Notes under the pieces: generated by a model | Database searches by the model: none | Told to the model about the DNA's origin: nothing | What the model saw: only the letters and a program-made list of their open reading frames with translations | Translations under genes and position numbers: made by a program | Assembly: GCF_014635345.1 (NCBI RefSeq) | Contig: NZ_BMCU01000001.1 | Span: forward strand, 434,001 to 498,000 | Reading direction: 5' to 3' | DNA from: Rhodococcoides trifolii | GTDB lineage: Bacteria; Actinomycetota; Actinomycetes; Mycobacteriales; Mycobacteriaceae | DNA length: 64,000 nt | Shown: positions 19,843 to 28,860 of the stretch, piece after piece | Layout: each line of letters opens with the position of its first letter | Position numbering within the stretch: position 1 is the stretch's first letter

Positions 19843-19857
19843 GTTCGATCGAATGAA
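19843..19857. promoter_or_regulatory. TTCGATCGAA-centred palindrome upstream of the GT4 gene
   Basis: The sequence TTCGATCGAA is an exact 10-bp palindrome in the divergent intergenic region (19759-19889). The same core occurs within a longer 18-bp palindrome at 41126-41143. It could bind a shared regulator; nothing else supports this. Confidence 0.35.
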
Positions 19858-19889
19858 AACGGTCGACAAGAAGGGTTAGGGGAATCGTC

Positions 19890-21083
19890 GTGCAGCACGT
19901 TCTGCTTCTGTGCTGGCGCGATTCCGGACACCCGCAGGGCGGAGGCAGCGAGCGCTACCTCGAACACGTCGGCGCCGGCCTCGCGGCCCGCGGCATCCAG
20001 GTGACCCTCCGAACGTCGTCCTACCGAGGGGCGCCGAAGGAGGAATGGCGGGACGGAATGCGCATCACGCGCGGCGGGGGTCGCTTCTCGGTTTACCCCC
20101 GTGCACTCGGAGCCATTGCCGCGGCTCGTCTCGGCATCGGCCCCCTCGCCGGCCGCAAGGTCGACGCCGTGATCGACACCCAGAACGGCATTCCGTTCTT
20201 CGCCCGCGTGGTGACGTCGGCCCCGGTGACCGTCCTTGTTCACCACTGCCACCGGGAGCAGTGGCCGGTGGCAGGCCGGCTGTTCTCGCGCGTGGGGTGG
20301 TTGATCGAATCCCGAATCTCACCTCGACTGCACCGCGGCGACCAGTATCTGACGGTGTCGCTGCCGTCGGCCGACGAGTTGGTATCACTCGGTGTCGATC
20401 GTCATCGTATTGCTGTGGTGCGCAACGGGATCGACAAGATCCCGGACGGCGCCGCCGCGCCTCGCGCGAGCACTCCCACATTGTCCGTGCTCTCGCGCCT
20501 CGTCCCGCACAAACAGATCGAAGACGCGATCGACGCGCTGGCCACCCTTCGCTCGACAATCCCCGCCCTGCATCTGGACGTCATCGGTGGCGGATGGTGG
20601 GAGGACAACCTCCGTCACTACAGCCGCGAGCGTGGCGTGGAGGGCGCGGTCACCTTTCACGGACACGTCTCCGAAGTCGAGAAGCATCGTCTGCTCGCCG
20701 CGTCGTGGGTGCATCTGCTTCCGTCGCGCAAGGAGGGGTGGGGTCTCGCCGTCGTCGAGGCGGCCCAGCACGGCGTCCCCACAGTCGGCTACCGACATTC
20801 GCGAGGTCTGACCGACTCGATCGTCGACGGTGTGACCGGGCTGTTGGTCGGCGGCGACACCCGCGCCGAGGACGTTGCCACCCTGACTGCCGCGGCCGGT
20901 GAGTTGCTGGTCGACGACGAATTCCGCGAGTTCCTGGGGACGAAGGCGCGCCTGCGCACCCGTGAGTTCTCCTGGCGACAGTGCGCAGACGGGGTTCGCA
21001 CGGTCCTGGAACAGCGGGCGTCGGGCGCCCTGGTGTCAGGCCTCGTCAGTGCTCCTCTCGCGTCGGACCATCCGACGCCATAG
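19890..21083 (+). CDS. GT4-family glycosyltransferase (Rv0225-like)
   Basis: Transfers a sugar from a nucleotide donor to an unknown envelope acceptor. 397 residues with two Rossmann domains. The N-terminal acceptor loop is HPQGGGSERYLEHVG. The C-terminal donor site shows PTLSVLSRLVPHKQIEDAI and the E-x7-E retaining motif in SRKEGWGLAVVEAAQHGVP. The GTG start has AGGGGA 5 nt upstream. The last 48 bp overlap the opposite-strand PMT-like membrane gene. Position and type match Rv0225, assigned to envelope glycan synthesis. Confidence 0.88.
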   Translation: MQHVLLLCWRDSGHPQGGGSERYLEHVGAGLAARGIQVTLRTSSYRGAPKEEWRDGMRITRGGGRFSVYPRALGAIAAARLGIGPLAGRKVDAVIDTQNGIPFFARVVTSAPVTVLVHHCHREQWPVAGRLFSRVGWLIESRISPRLHRGDQYLTVSLPSADELVSLGVDRHRIAVVRNGIDKIPDGAAAPRASTPTLSVLSRLVPHKQIEDAIDALATLRSTIPALHLDVIGGGWWEDNLRHYSRERGVEGAVTFHGHVSEVEKHRLLAASWVHLLPSRKEGWGLAVVEAAQHGVPTVGYRHSRGLTDSIVDGVTGLLVGGDTRAEDVATLTAAAGELLVDDEFREFLGTKARLRTREFSWRQCADGVRTVLEQRASGALVSGLVSAPLASDHPTP

Positions 21084-22727
21084 GCCCACCGCTGCCGCAA
21101 CCAGTACGACACCTGCCCAGACGAGGTGGGCGACGGCCGTGATCGCTCGGTCGGATGTGGTCGCTCGGACGATCGTCGCGTCGGGAACTACGTAGAGAGC
21201 CAGATCCGCATCGGAGAACACCGCTTCGAGCCCGTCGAGCGTGCGCGCCGAGTCGCCGAGGGCCCCCGGCGTGCCACGTTCGACGAGCACCCATCCCACG
21301 CCGAGAGCGGCGAGTTCGGCCGGACTGCCGCCCGCGAGCAGCACCGACTCGACGGCAGTCGCGCGCGTTCCCTCACCGCGGACCAGCCCTCCGGCCACCG
21401 GCAGATCACCCGTCGCGACCACGTCCGCGTGAAGCAGCCTCGGCGCCGGATCCAGAACCGGGGCGCTTCCGGACCAATCGAATCTCCGAAACGTTCCGGT
21501 CGGCAGGACGGCGACGTCTCCGTGATCGTCGTCCACCCGCTGCGCGACGGTTTCCCACGACGACGGGTAGGTGACCGGTGCGAGACTCCACGCGAGGTCG
21601 GGCAAGGCAATCAACAGCGTGACGACGGCAACGGCCGCGTGGGCTCGGGGGCGACCGAACCGCCGTGTCCCCGCCGCCGCGGCCAGAGCCAGGGCGGGCA
21701 TCCACAGCGCGACCCATTTCTGCCCGTCGCGGGTCAGTCCGGCACCGGGGATCGCGCGCGCGGCCCACTCTCCGACGCTCAGCCCCCACGGTGTTGCCGC
21801 GAGGGTGATGACGGCGACAGTCGACGCGCCGACGACAATCACCGCGGTGAGCACAGGGTTCCGTCGACGCCTCCACAGGTACGACGCTCCCGCGGCGGCC
21901 ACGAGGAGCAGAAGGATTGTTCCGACGGCGGCAAAGGCCGTCGTGCGCGACGTCGGAACCGCAGCGGAGTTCCAGATTCCACCGAGGCCGACGAGGCTGC
22001 CCACCGTGCCGAGGCCCGGTTCTGCCCGAGCGGCAAATGCTGTCACCCCAGCCGGGTCCGACCCGGCCGACCCAGACCCGCCCATCGCCGTCGCGACGAG
22101 CCACGGCGCCGAGACGACGACGACAAGGGCGAGTGTCCCGAGAAGCCGACGCCCCCGCCGGATGCCCCCGGGTGCGAAGAGAACAGACAGGGCGAGCACG
22201 GCGACGAGCAGGACACCCGTCGGCGTGATGCCCGCCGCGCCCGCACAGAGCGCAAGGGGCCACCAGGTACCCGACTGCCTGAGCGACACCGCAGCGACCA
22301 CCGTCCACGGGAGTGCCGCATATCCGATCAGCAACGACCAATGGCCCTGCAGCAGGCGCTCCGCCACATAGGGGTTCCACACGGCTAGCGTCGCGGCCAC
22401 GACTTCTCCCGAAGTTCGAATTCCGGGAAGCACTCGTCGCACCAGGGCGGCCGCGCCCCACCCCGCACCCCACAGGGCGGCGACAAGGAGGATTTTCACC
22501 ACGACGCCGCCGTCGACGACGGAGGAGAGCACTGCGATGGCAGCGTCCTGCGGGACGGCACGAGGTGCGGCGTCGGACAGACCGAGAGCGGAGTCGGTGA
22601 GGTACGAACGAGGCGTGCTGACGGCGTCGCGAAGAAGTAGGTATCCGTTGCCGAGGAGCGGGCCGACGGCGAGCACGGCCAAGGCGAGGGACCAGGCAGG
22701 CGCGACGACCCGGCCACGCATGCGCAT
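21036..22727 (-). CDS. Large polytopic membrane protein (Rv0226c-like)
   Basis: 563 residues with about 12 hydrophobic helices and a C-terminal soluble stretch (YPSSWETVAQRVDDDHGDVA). The layout resembles GT-C (PMT-like) glycosyltransferases or their non-catalytic relatives. The conserved WNPYVAERLLQGHWSLLIGY loop recalls the corresponding M. tuberculosis protein next to Rv0225. Function is unknown; a part in arabinan or lipomannan assembly is inferred from neighbours. ATG at 22727 is chosen; a TTG at 22736 would add three residues. The 3' end overlaps the GT4 gene by 48 bp. Confidence 0.8.
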   Translation of the reverse strand: MRMRGRVVAPAWSLALAVLAVGPLLGNGYLLLRDAVSTPRSYLTDSALGLSDAAPRAVPQDAAIAVLSSVVDGGVVVKILLVAALWGAGWGAAALVRRVLPGIRTSGEVVAATLAVWNPYVAERLLQGHWSLLIGYAALPWTVVAAVSLRQSGTWWPLALCAGAAGITPTGVLLVAVLALSVLFAPGGIRRGRRLLGTLALVVVVSAPWLVATAMGGSGSAGSDPAGVTAFAARAEPGLGTVGSLVGLGGIWNSAAVPTSRTTAFAAVGTILLLLVAAAGASYLWRRRRNPVLTAVIVVGASTVAVITLAATPWGLSVGEWAARAIPGAGLTRDGQKWVALWMPALALAAAAGTRRFGRPRAHAAVAVVTLLIALPDLAWSLAPVTYPSSWETVAQRVDDDHGDVAVLPTGTFRRFDWSGSAPVLDPAPRLLHADVVATGDLPVAGGLVRGEGTRATAVESVLLAGGSPAELAALGVGWVLVERGTPGALGDSARTLDGLEAVFSDADLALYVVPDATIVRATTSDRAITAVAHLVWAGVVLVAAAVGLWRRMVRRERSTDEA

Positions 22728-22770
22728 GAGCGACAACTTAGCGGGCTGCTGCGGATGTCATAGTGATCGC

Positions 22771-24015
22771 ATGCGGGGAGTGGTCGGCGGGAAGGCCGGA
22801 GGCCGGTCGGGAGTGGTCGGCGGGAAGGCCGGAGGCCGGTCGGGAGTGGTCGGCGGTGTCGCTGTGGTGACGGCAGGTTCGATGGTTGCGAACATCGCGT
22901 CCTACCTCCTGCATCTGCCGGCCAGTCGCTGGCTCGGCCCGCTCGGGTACAGCGAGTTCGCGACGCTGCTGGCGGCGCAGCTGGTGCTGGCCGTGCCCGC
23001 GCTGGCGCTGCAGACCGTGATTGCGCGAGACACCGTTCGAGGCCGGTCCAGGGCAGAGCTCCGGCGGTTGGCGGCGCGGTGCGCCGCGGTGGTTGCTGTG
23101 TTGGCGCTGCTGCTCGTACCGATCCTCGCGTACGTTCTCGACATCGCGGTGCTCACCACGGCTGCGGCCCTGGTCACGGCACCGGTGCTGGTGTTCCTTT
23201 CCGCGGAACAAGGCTTGCTGCAAGGTGGTTCGAGATTCGGCGCGCTGAGCGCGGTGCTCGCCGGCAGCGGCTTGGCCAAGGTGGCTCCCGCGCTGATCGT
23301 GTTGGCGTTCGGCGGGTCCGCCGGTCCGGCGTTGATCGCGAGTGCACTCGGGACGCTGGTCATGGCGATCGTGGCCCGTGCGGTGACGGGGTCGTCCACT
23401 CCCGGTCCTGCGCCGACGTCGAGTTGGACGTCTGTTCTGGCGGCGTCGCAGGTGCAGCTGGTCATCGTCGGGTTGTCGTCCGTCGATCTCGTTCTCGCCC
23501 GCGCCGTCCTGACGAAGGAGGACGCGGGGCTGTACGCGCTCGGTGCAGTCGCCACGAAGGCCGCGTTCTGGTTACCGCAGGCGGTGGGTGTGGTGTTCTA
23601 TCCGGCGCTGTCCGACCCGGTCCGATCCACCGCGGCCGTTCGGACCGTTCTTCTGGTGCTGGTCGCCATCGGAACTTCTCTCGTGGTGGGGGTGGCCGCC
23701 GTGTCCCCGTTTGCGTCCTTGGTGGTGGGCGACGCATACGCACCCGTGCAGGGTCTACTGTGGGTGTTCGCCCTGCAGGGGGCTGCGTTGGCTGTGATGC
23801 AGGGGGCGTTGCTGTCGTCGGTGGCGAGAGACCGCACCAGGCTTGCGGCGGCGGCGTGGGTGGGACTGACCGTCGAGGTTGTCGTGGTGCTGGTCGTGGG
23901 TAGCTCGGTGGCGCGGGTCGTCACGGTTGCAGCGTCGTGTGCGGTCGTCACCACCGCGGCGGTGTGGCTGCAGTTGTACGCGGCCGAGCGTTCGGCGCAA
24001 TCCGCCCGCCTATAG
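22771..24015 (+). CDS. Polysaccharide/lipid flippase-like membrane protein (Wzx/MATE fold)
   Basis: 414 residues with about 12 hydrophobic helices in the pattern of oligosaccharide flippases. Examples are the early SMVANIASYLLHLPASRWLG and the mid-protein DAGLYALGAVATKAAFWLPQ, typical of Wzx and MOP superfamily proteins. Residues 3-27 are 2.3 copies of an 11-residue repeat (GVVGGKAGGRS) encoded by 33-bp repeats. If these are an insertion, the functional start could be a GTG just after them. It diverges from the PMT-like gene with a 43-bp gap. A glycan-lipid substrate is inferred from context. Confidence 0.78.
   Translation: MRGVVGGKAGGRSGVVGGKAGGRSGVVGGVAVVTAGSMVANIASYLLHLPASRWLGPLGYSEFATLLAAQLVLAVPALALQTVIARDTVRGRSRAELRRLAARCAAVVAVLALLLVPILAYVLDIAVLTTAAALVTAPVLVFLSAEQGLLQGGSRFGALSAVLAGSGLAKVAPALIVLAFGGSAGPALIASALGTLVMAIVARAVTGSSTPGPAPTSSWTSVLAASQVQLVIVGLSSVDLVLARAVLTKEDAGLYALGAVATKAAFWLPQAVGVVFYPALSDPVRSTAAVRTVLLVLVAIGTSLVVGVAAVSPFASLVVGDAYAPVQGLLWVFALQGAALAVMQGALLSSVARDRTRLAAAAWVGLTVEVVVVLVVGSSVARVVTVAASCAVVTTAAVWLQLYAAERSAQSARL
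22777..22857 (+). repeat. 33-bp tandem repeat at the 5' end of the flippase gene
   Basis: Two full and one partial unit of 33 bp. Each full unit holds CGGGAAGGCCGGAGGCCGG (22788-22806 and 22821-22839), the exact reverse complement of the core repeated five times at 5087-5225. It is in frame and begins right after the start codon, as in the other gene. Confidence 0.9.
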
Positions 24016-24118
24016 TGGCTCGGGACTGTTCGATCTGCTCAGTTCGTAGTGCGCCGCTTGCGCATGATGCTCGATGTTGGTTGTGTGGTCCAGGACACAC
24101 GAGACGAAGGGCCCACGC

Positions 24119-25378
24119 ATGAGCACAGTCAGCACCTTCCGACTTCCGGATCTCGGCGAAGGCCTGACCGAGGCCGAACTGGTGTCGTGGACGGTTGCGG
24201 TGGGCGACACGGTCGAGCTGAATCAGATCATCGCCGAGGTCGAAACGGCCAAGGCCCTCGTCGAACTGCCCTCGCCCTACGCGGGCGTCGTGTCCGCGCT
24301 CAAGGCGGAGGCGGGGGACACCGTCGACGTCGGGGCCGAGATCATCGACATCACAACCGGGACTGCGGAACCAGCGGTATCGGTGGACGCTGCGGAGCCG
24401 GTCTCGGAACCAGAAGCTACGGAACCAGAAGCTGCGGAACCGGAGCGTGTCCCCGTTCTCGTCGGCTACGGGGTGGCGGGAGACGCGCCGAGCCGGCGCC
24501 GGCCCGGTGCGGCTGCGCCCACCGCCGCCCCCGCTCACAGTGACCGCCCCCTGGCGTCGCCGCCGGTCAGGCACGCGGCTCGCCAGAACGGCATCGATCT
24601 CGCGCAGATTCCCGCGACGGGACTACACGGCAACGTGACGCGTGACGATCTGAACGGTTTCGGGCTCGGTCGCCGCGAGGGCGAAACCCGCACGCCCATC
24701 AAGGGAGTGCGCAAACACACCGCCGACGCCATGGTGCGCAGCGCGTTCACTGCACCGCACGTCACGGAATTCCTGGCGGTCGACGTGACGCCGACACTCG
24801 AACTGATCGAGACTCTGCGCGCCTCGACATATTTCACCGATGTTCGGCTCACGCCCCTCGCCCTGGTCGCGAAGGCGCTGCTGCTGTCGCTGCGCACGAA
24901 CCCGTCGCTGAACTCCACCTGGGACGAGGACGCGCAGGAAGTGGTGACCAAGTCGTACGTCAATCTGGGCATCGCCGCTGCCACGCCCCGCGGACTCATG
25001 GTGCCCAACATCAAGGATGCTCACACACTCGGATTACGCGATCTGGCAACACGATTGCAGTCGCTGACGTCGACCGCGAAGGACGGTAAGACCGGTCCGG
25101 CCGATCTTGCGGACGGCACCATCACCATCACCAACGTCGGTGTGTTCGGCGTCGACGCGGGTACGCCGATTCTCAACCCCGGCGAAGCGGCCATCCTGTG
25201 CTTCGGAGCCGTGCGGCGTCAGCCGTGGGAATACAAGGGCGACATCGCATTACGATCGGTCACCACGTTGAGCCTGTCGTTCGATCATCGTCTGGTCGAC
25301 GGAGAACAGGGGTCGCGCTTCCTCGCCGACATCGGCCGGTTGCTCGCCGACCCGATCGGGCTGACCGCCCTGGGGTAA
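24119..25378 (+). CDS. Dihydrolipoamide acyltransferase (E2) of a branched-chain 2-oxo-acid dehydrogenase complex
   Basis: Moves acyl groups from the E1 subunit through its lipoyl arm to CoA. 419 residues. One lipoyl domain (1-80) has the lipoylated Lys45 in EVETAKALVELPSP. A variable linker with EPEATEPEAAEPE repeats follows, then an E3-binding domain (about 155-192: RHAARQNGIDLAQIPATG). The catalytic domain ends in SFDHRLVDGEQGSRF, carrying the HxxxDG active site. ATG at 24119 begins the lipoyl domain with GAAGGG upstream. No E1 or E3 genes adjoin it, unlike usual bkd operons. Substrate (branched-chain acids versus pyruvate) is uncertain. Confidence 0.9.
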   Translation: MSTVSTFRLPDLGEGLTEAELVSWTVAVGDTVELNQIIAEVETAKALVELPSPYAGVVSALKAEAGDTVDVGAEIIDITTGTAEPAVSVDAAEPVSEPEATEPEAAEPERVPVLVGYGVAGDAPSRRRPGAAAPTAAPAHSDRPLASPPVRHAARQNGIDLAQIPATGLHGNVTRDDLNGFGLGRREGETRTPIKGVRKHTADAMVRSAFTAPHVTEFLAVDVTPTLELIETLRASTYFTDVRLTPLALVAKALLLSLRTNPSLNSTWDEDAQEVVTKSYVNLGIAAATPRGLMVPNIKDAHTLGLRDLATRLQSLTSTAKDGKTGPADLADGTITITNVGVFGVDAGTPILNPGEAAILCFGAVRRQPWEYKGDIALRSVTTLSLSFDHRLVDGEQGSRFLADIGRLLADPIGLTALG

Positions 25379-25402
25379 AAGGGGATCGGGTAGACATGGG
25401 CC

Positions 25403-26365
25403 ATGCGCGCAGTGGTCATCGACGAATTCGGCCGTCCCGGAACGGTGCGGGACATCCCACGACCTGATCCCGCCCCGGACGGCGCCGTCGTTCAGGTGAT
25501 GTCCACCGGCGTCTGCCGTAGCGACTGGCACGCCTGGCAGGGACACGACAGCGGCGTCCGTTTGCCGTTCGTTCCGGGCCACGAGTTCGCGGGTGTCGTT
25601 GTCTCCGTTGGCTCCTCGGTGAGTGCAGGATGGATCGGGAGGCGGGTGACGACGCCCTTCGTCTGTGCGTGCGGCTCGTGCGACGAGTGTCGTCGCGGCG
25701 ACGAGCAGGTGTGCTCACGGCAGGAGCAGCCTGGCTTCACGCACGATGGGTCCTTCGCCGAATTCGTTGCGGTCCGCTATGCCGAGCACAACCTCGTACA
25801 CCTGCCCGATGACATTTCCTTCGACGTCGCCGCCACCCTCGGTTGCCGGTACGCGACGGCGTGGCGGGCTGTGCATCGCCGCGCTGTGGTCCGGCCCGGC
25901 GAACATGTCGCGGTGTACGGGTGCGGAGGTCTGGGGCTGTCGGCGGTCATCGTCGCGGTCGAGGCCGGCGCGAGTGTGAGTGTGGTCGACTCGTCCGCTG
26001 CCGCAATCGAACTGGCGCTGTCCCTGGGCGCGTCGGCATCCGTCGAGGGCGCTCCCCACGTGACGCTCGAATGCTCGGGAAGCGTCGAGCTGGTCTCGGA
26101 TGCGGTACGCGCACTTCGGACGCGAGGCCGGCATGTGCAGATCGGGCTCTTGCCGAACGGGGCGCAGGTTCCGATGGACCGGGTGATCGCTCGCGAGCTC
26201 GATCTTCTCGGAAGCCACGGCCTCGCCGCTCACGATTACCCGGAGCTCTTGAGCGGCTTGCCCGTCCAGAAGGTCGGCCGTTTGATCGCCCGGCACATCG
26301 AGTTGGACGACGTGGTCGGTGCGTTGGCATCGATGGGGCCAGGCGTGACGATGGTGAATCCGTAG
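25403..26365 (+). CDS. Zinc-dependent alcohol dehydrogenase
   Basis: Oxidises an alcohol with NAD(P). 320 residues, slightly short for the medium-chain dehydrogenase family. Catalytic zinc ligands are in STGVCRSDWHAW and GHEFAGVVV (Cys and His). The structural zinc loop CACGSCDECRRGDEQVC is complete. The NAD-binding GCGGLGLSAVIVAVEAG follows, then the acidic VVDSSAAAIELALSLGA. It starts 24 bp after the E2 gene and may be in the same transcript. The substrate cannot be told; aldehydes from branched-chain metabolism are one guess from its neighbour. Confidence 0.87.
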   Translation: MRAVVIDEFGRPGTVRDIPRPDPAPDGAVVQVMSTGVCRSDWHAWQGHDSGVRLPFVPGHEFAGVVVSVGSSVSAGWIGRRVTTPFVCACGSCDECRRGDEQVCSRQEQPGFTHDGSFAEFVAVRYAEHNLVHLPDDISFDVAATLGCRYATAWRAVHRRAVVRPGEHVAVYGCGGLGLSAVIVAVEAGASVSVVDSSAAAIELALSLGASASVEGAPHVTLECSGSVELVSDAVRALRTRGRHVQIGLLPNGAQVPMDRVIARELDLLGSHGLAAHDYPELLSGLPVQKVGRLIARHIELDDVVGALASMGPGVTMVNP

Positions 26366-26393
26366 GGCTCCGGTTCGATCGCGAACCAGGCCC
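26365..26393. terminator. Hairpin between alcohol dehydrogenase and DUF3068 gene
   Basis: GGTTCG (26372-26377) pairs with CGAACC (26382-26387) around a 4-nt loop, extended by GGGC (26365-26368) and GCCC (26390-26393). It lies between convergent stops. Adjacent 16-bp imperfect direct repeats (26401-26433) cover the DUF3068 stop codon. Confidence 0.6.
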
Positions 26394-26417
26394 CACAGTC
26401 CTTACTGTTGAGGCGGC

Positions 26418-27554
26418 TTACTGCTGAGGTGGTTTACGCAGATCGGTACGCGGGATCTCTTCGGTGCGTTCGTCGCCGAAGTCACGGTTCTCGCCGCGCG
26501 CGGGCCGTGCGGCGGACGGAGGCGCCGTGGACGTGCGCGGTCCCGACGCCGTAGCCGGAGTGCCGCGTCCCTTGCGGAAGAACAGCAGGAACAGGCCTAC
26601 CAGGAGCGAGATGAGACCGACGATGGCGGCGATGATGGGAATGGTGCGGCTGATCAAGGAAATCTGATCGATGCCTTCACGGGCCTTGCCGAGTTGGAAG
26701 TCGACCGAGTTGTCGTCGAAGCCGATGGTGGCGTTGAGAACGTCGACGTCGGGTGTCTCGGCGCGGCGTGCGTAGTACTGATGCACTGCCTCTTCACCCT
26801 TGACGATGACACCGGTCTTGGGCTCGACGTAGATGTTGCGGGTGTTCTCGTAGAACCGTGTCATCGTGATCGGGACCGAACCACCGGGTACGCCCCACGT
26901 GTCGGCCGGAAGTGCGAGCTTGTTGGTCGGAAGGTTCACGACCGTCGAGAGGTCGACCGGGGCGATCGTCTGCGTGTAGTGGTAGACGGGCAGACCGTTG
27001 ATCTCGGTCTCCTCGACGAAATTCATGTCGAACGACTGACGCGCGACCGTGTCGAAGAACGGGTACGTCTTCTGCTCCGCACCGAACGGGAACTTGTACT
27101 GCAGACCCGTGTGGGGGACCTCCTCGGCCGGCTTGTCGCCCTGCGCCTGGATGGTGCCGACCGGATCGACGGGCATGGCCGTCTTGCGGTCTGCGGATAC
27201 GCGGTCGACGAGCGCGGTGAGCAAGCCGGTGTCGCCCTGCTTGTCGGTACGACGCAGCGTGGAACCGGCCTGCACGGTGATGGTGTCGGAATCCGACGGC
27301 TCCTCGGTGGTGACGAAGCGCTGCGACACGAGAGGAACGTTCTGATCGATCTGCGCGCGCCCGGCGGTGAGCGACGCGGCGTTCAGCACGGTGCCGGTGC
27401 CCGTGGACACCGTCGTGATCTCGAGGTCGAGTGGCGTCTTCTCGAGCCGACCGGTCATGTACGTGGGCATGAGGATGGCCACGACCAGCAGGAAAACGCC
27501 CAAGCCTACGAGCACGAGCGGAACGATGGGCCTCGGTTCGGACCGATCCGCCAT
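26418..27554 (-). CDS. DUF3068 (PorA-family) membrane protein (Rv0227c-like)
   Basis: 378 residues. An N-terminal helix (VPLVLVGLGVFLLVVAILMP) is followed by a large extracytoplasmic domain and a second helix near 300-325 (IPIIAAIVGLISLLVGLFLL). A cytoplasmic tail rich in Arg, Pro and Glu ends the protein. This topology is that of the DUF3068 family found next to TmaT-type acyltransferases in Corynebacteriales. The second of two nearby ATGs (27554) is preferred because GAGGAGA lies 8 nt away. It diverges from the acyltransferase gene. Function is unknown, with an envelope role inferred from position. Confidence 0.82.
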   Translation of the reverse strand: MADRSEPRPIVPLVLVGLGVFLLVVAILMPTYMTGRLEKTPLDLEITTVSTGTGTVLNAASLTAGRAQIDQNVPLVSQRFVTTEEPSDSDTITVQAGSTLRRTDKQGDTGLLTALVDRVSADRKTAMPVDPVGTIQAQGDKPAEEVPHTGLQYKFPFGAEQKTYPFFDTVARQSFDMNFVEETEINGLPVYHYTQTIAPVDLSTVVNLPTNKLALPADTWGVPGGSVPITMTRFYENTRNIYVEPKTGVIVKGEEAVHQYYARRAETPDVDVLNATIGFDDNSVDFQLGKAREGIDQISLISRTIPIIAAIVGLISLLVGLFLLFFRKGRGTPATASGPRTSTAPPSAARPARGENRDFGDERTEEIPRTDLRKPPQQ

Positions 27555-27693
27555 TGTCATTCTCCTCTGGAAGTCGACGAGGGCGATGGCGCGGGGAATG
27601 ACACGAGCTTCCCCCGGTTACCGAACGTCCCTACTCGTTGGTCGGAACAGTAACAGTCGTATGGGACACACCGTGGTGCACACTGAGATCAGG

Positions 27694-28860
27694 ATGAGCA
27701 CCGATTCGACACAGCGCCAGTTCCTGCCTGCGCTGGAAGGTATGCGAGGGCTGGCTGCGCTCGGGGTGCTCGTCACCCACGTGGCTTTCCAGACCGCGAC
27801 GACCGACGTCCCTGTCGTCGGGCGCGTGCTGGGCCGGTTCGACCTGGCCGTCGCGTTGTTCTTCGGGCTGTCCGGGTTTCTGTTGTGGCGTCCGCACGCT
27901 GCCGCGGCGCGCGGGTTGCGGCAGTCGCCACCCGTCGGCCGCTACTTTCTTTCCCGCGCGGTCCGCATTCTGCCCGCGTACTGGGTGGTCGTGTGCGTGG
28001 TGCTCCTGCTGCTTCCGCAGGCGGGCGGTGGAGCGCGGGTGTGGTTCGCCAACCTCACTCTCACGCAGGTGTTCTTCCCGCTGACGTTGACGCAGGGAAT
28101 GACGCAGATGTGGTCGCTGTCGGTCGAGGTTGCGTTCTACCTCGTGTTGCCGCTCGCCGCGGCATCCATCGCGGGACTCCGGGGCAGACGGGTGACGCTA
28201 CGAATTCCCCTGTTGTGCGGGGTGTCCGTGCTGGCGCTCGGATGGGCGTTTCTTCCCATCCGCACCGCGGAGGCCACCAACATCCAGAATTGGATGCCCG
28301 GTTATCTGCCGTGGTTTCTCACCGGTGCGGTGATCGCCGAGCTCGCCTCGTCGGCGGCGGTCGACGGGCCCGGGCGACTCCAGCGCTGGGGCGAACGACG
28401 CGGAATCATGTCGGCTGTCGCGGCGGTCGCTTTCCTCCTGTCGACGACGGATCTCGCGGGGCCGGAGGGTCTGGTCACCCCCGCCCCGTGGCAGTACGCC
28501 GTCAAGATCGCCCTGGGCTCGATCGTCGCCTTCGGACTGCTGGCGCCGTTGGTGTTCGCCGACGGTCACCGCCGGTATCGCTACCTCGACAGCCCCGTCG
28601 GCCTGATGCTGGGTCGTTGGTCCTACGGGCTGTTCATCTGGCATCTCGCCGTGCTCGCGATCGTCTTCCCGGTGTTCGGCATCATCCCGTTCACCGGGCA
28701 CTTCCTCCTTGTCACCGCAGTGACCGCGGTGCTCTCCGTCCTCGTCGCGTCCGCGAGCTACGCCTTGGTGGAAGAGCCTGCGCGAGTGGCGTTCGCACGC
28801 TGGGAGCTGGGTAGGGCAGCAACTGCGAGACAGAGAACCGAGACCAACGCGCAGAACTGA
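27694..28860 (+). CDS. Acyltransferase-3 family membrane protein, likely trehalose mycolate acetyltransferase (TmaT type)
   Basis: 388 residues with about ten hydrophobic helices. Acyltransferase-3 signatures are visible as FLPALEGMRGLAALGVLVTH (catalytic His), YFLSRAVRILPAYW and MWSLSVEVAFYLVLP. It occupies the position of Rv0228, whose corynebacterial counterpart acetylates trehalose monomycolate before MmpL export, as I recall. Here mmpL3 lies 17 kb away. ATG at 27694 with AGG upstream is chosen, and an ATG at 27661 is also possible. The last 103 bp overlap the end of aftD tail to tail. Confidence 0.83.
   Translation: MSTDSTQRQFLPALEGMRGLAALGVLVTHVAFQTATTDVPVVGRVLGRFDLAVALFFGLSGFLLWRPHAAAARGLRQSPPVGRYFLSRAVRILPAYWVVVCVVLLLLPQAGGGARVWFANLTLTQVFFPLTLTQGMTQMWSLSVEVAFYLVLPLAAASIAGLRGRRVTLRIPLLCGVSVLALGWAFLPIRTAEATNIQNWMPGYLPWFLTGAVIAELASSAAVDGPGRLQRWGERRGIMSAVAAVAFLLSTTDLAGPEGLVTPAPWQYAVKIALGSIVAFGLLAPLVFADGHRRYRYLDSPVGLMLGRWSYGLFIWHLAVLAIVFPVFGIIPFTGHFLLVTAVTAVLSVLVASASYALVEEPARVAFARWELGRAATARQRTETNAQN

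Noticed and set aside
24082-24100. Short GTGTGGTCC/GGACACAC hairpin before the E2 gene as a riboswitch
   Set aside because: Only a small bulged stem with a one-base loop; no further structure supports a regulatory RNA.
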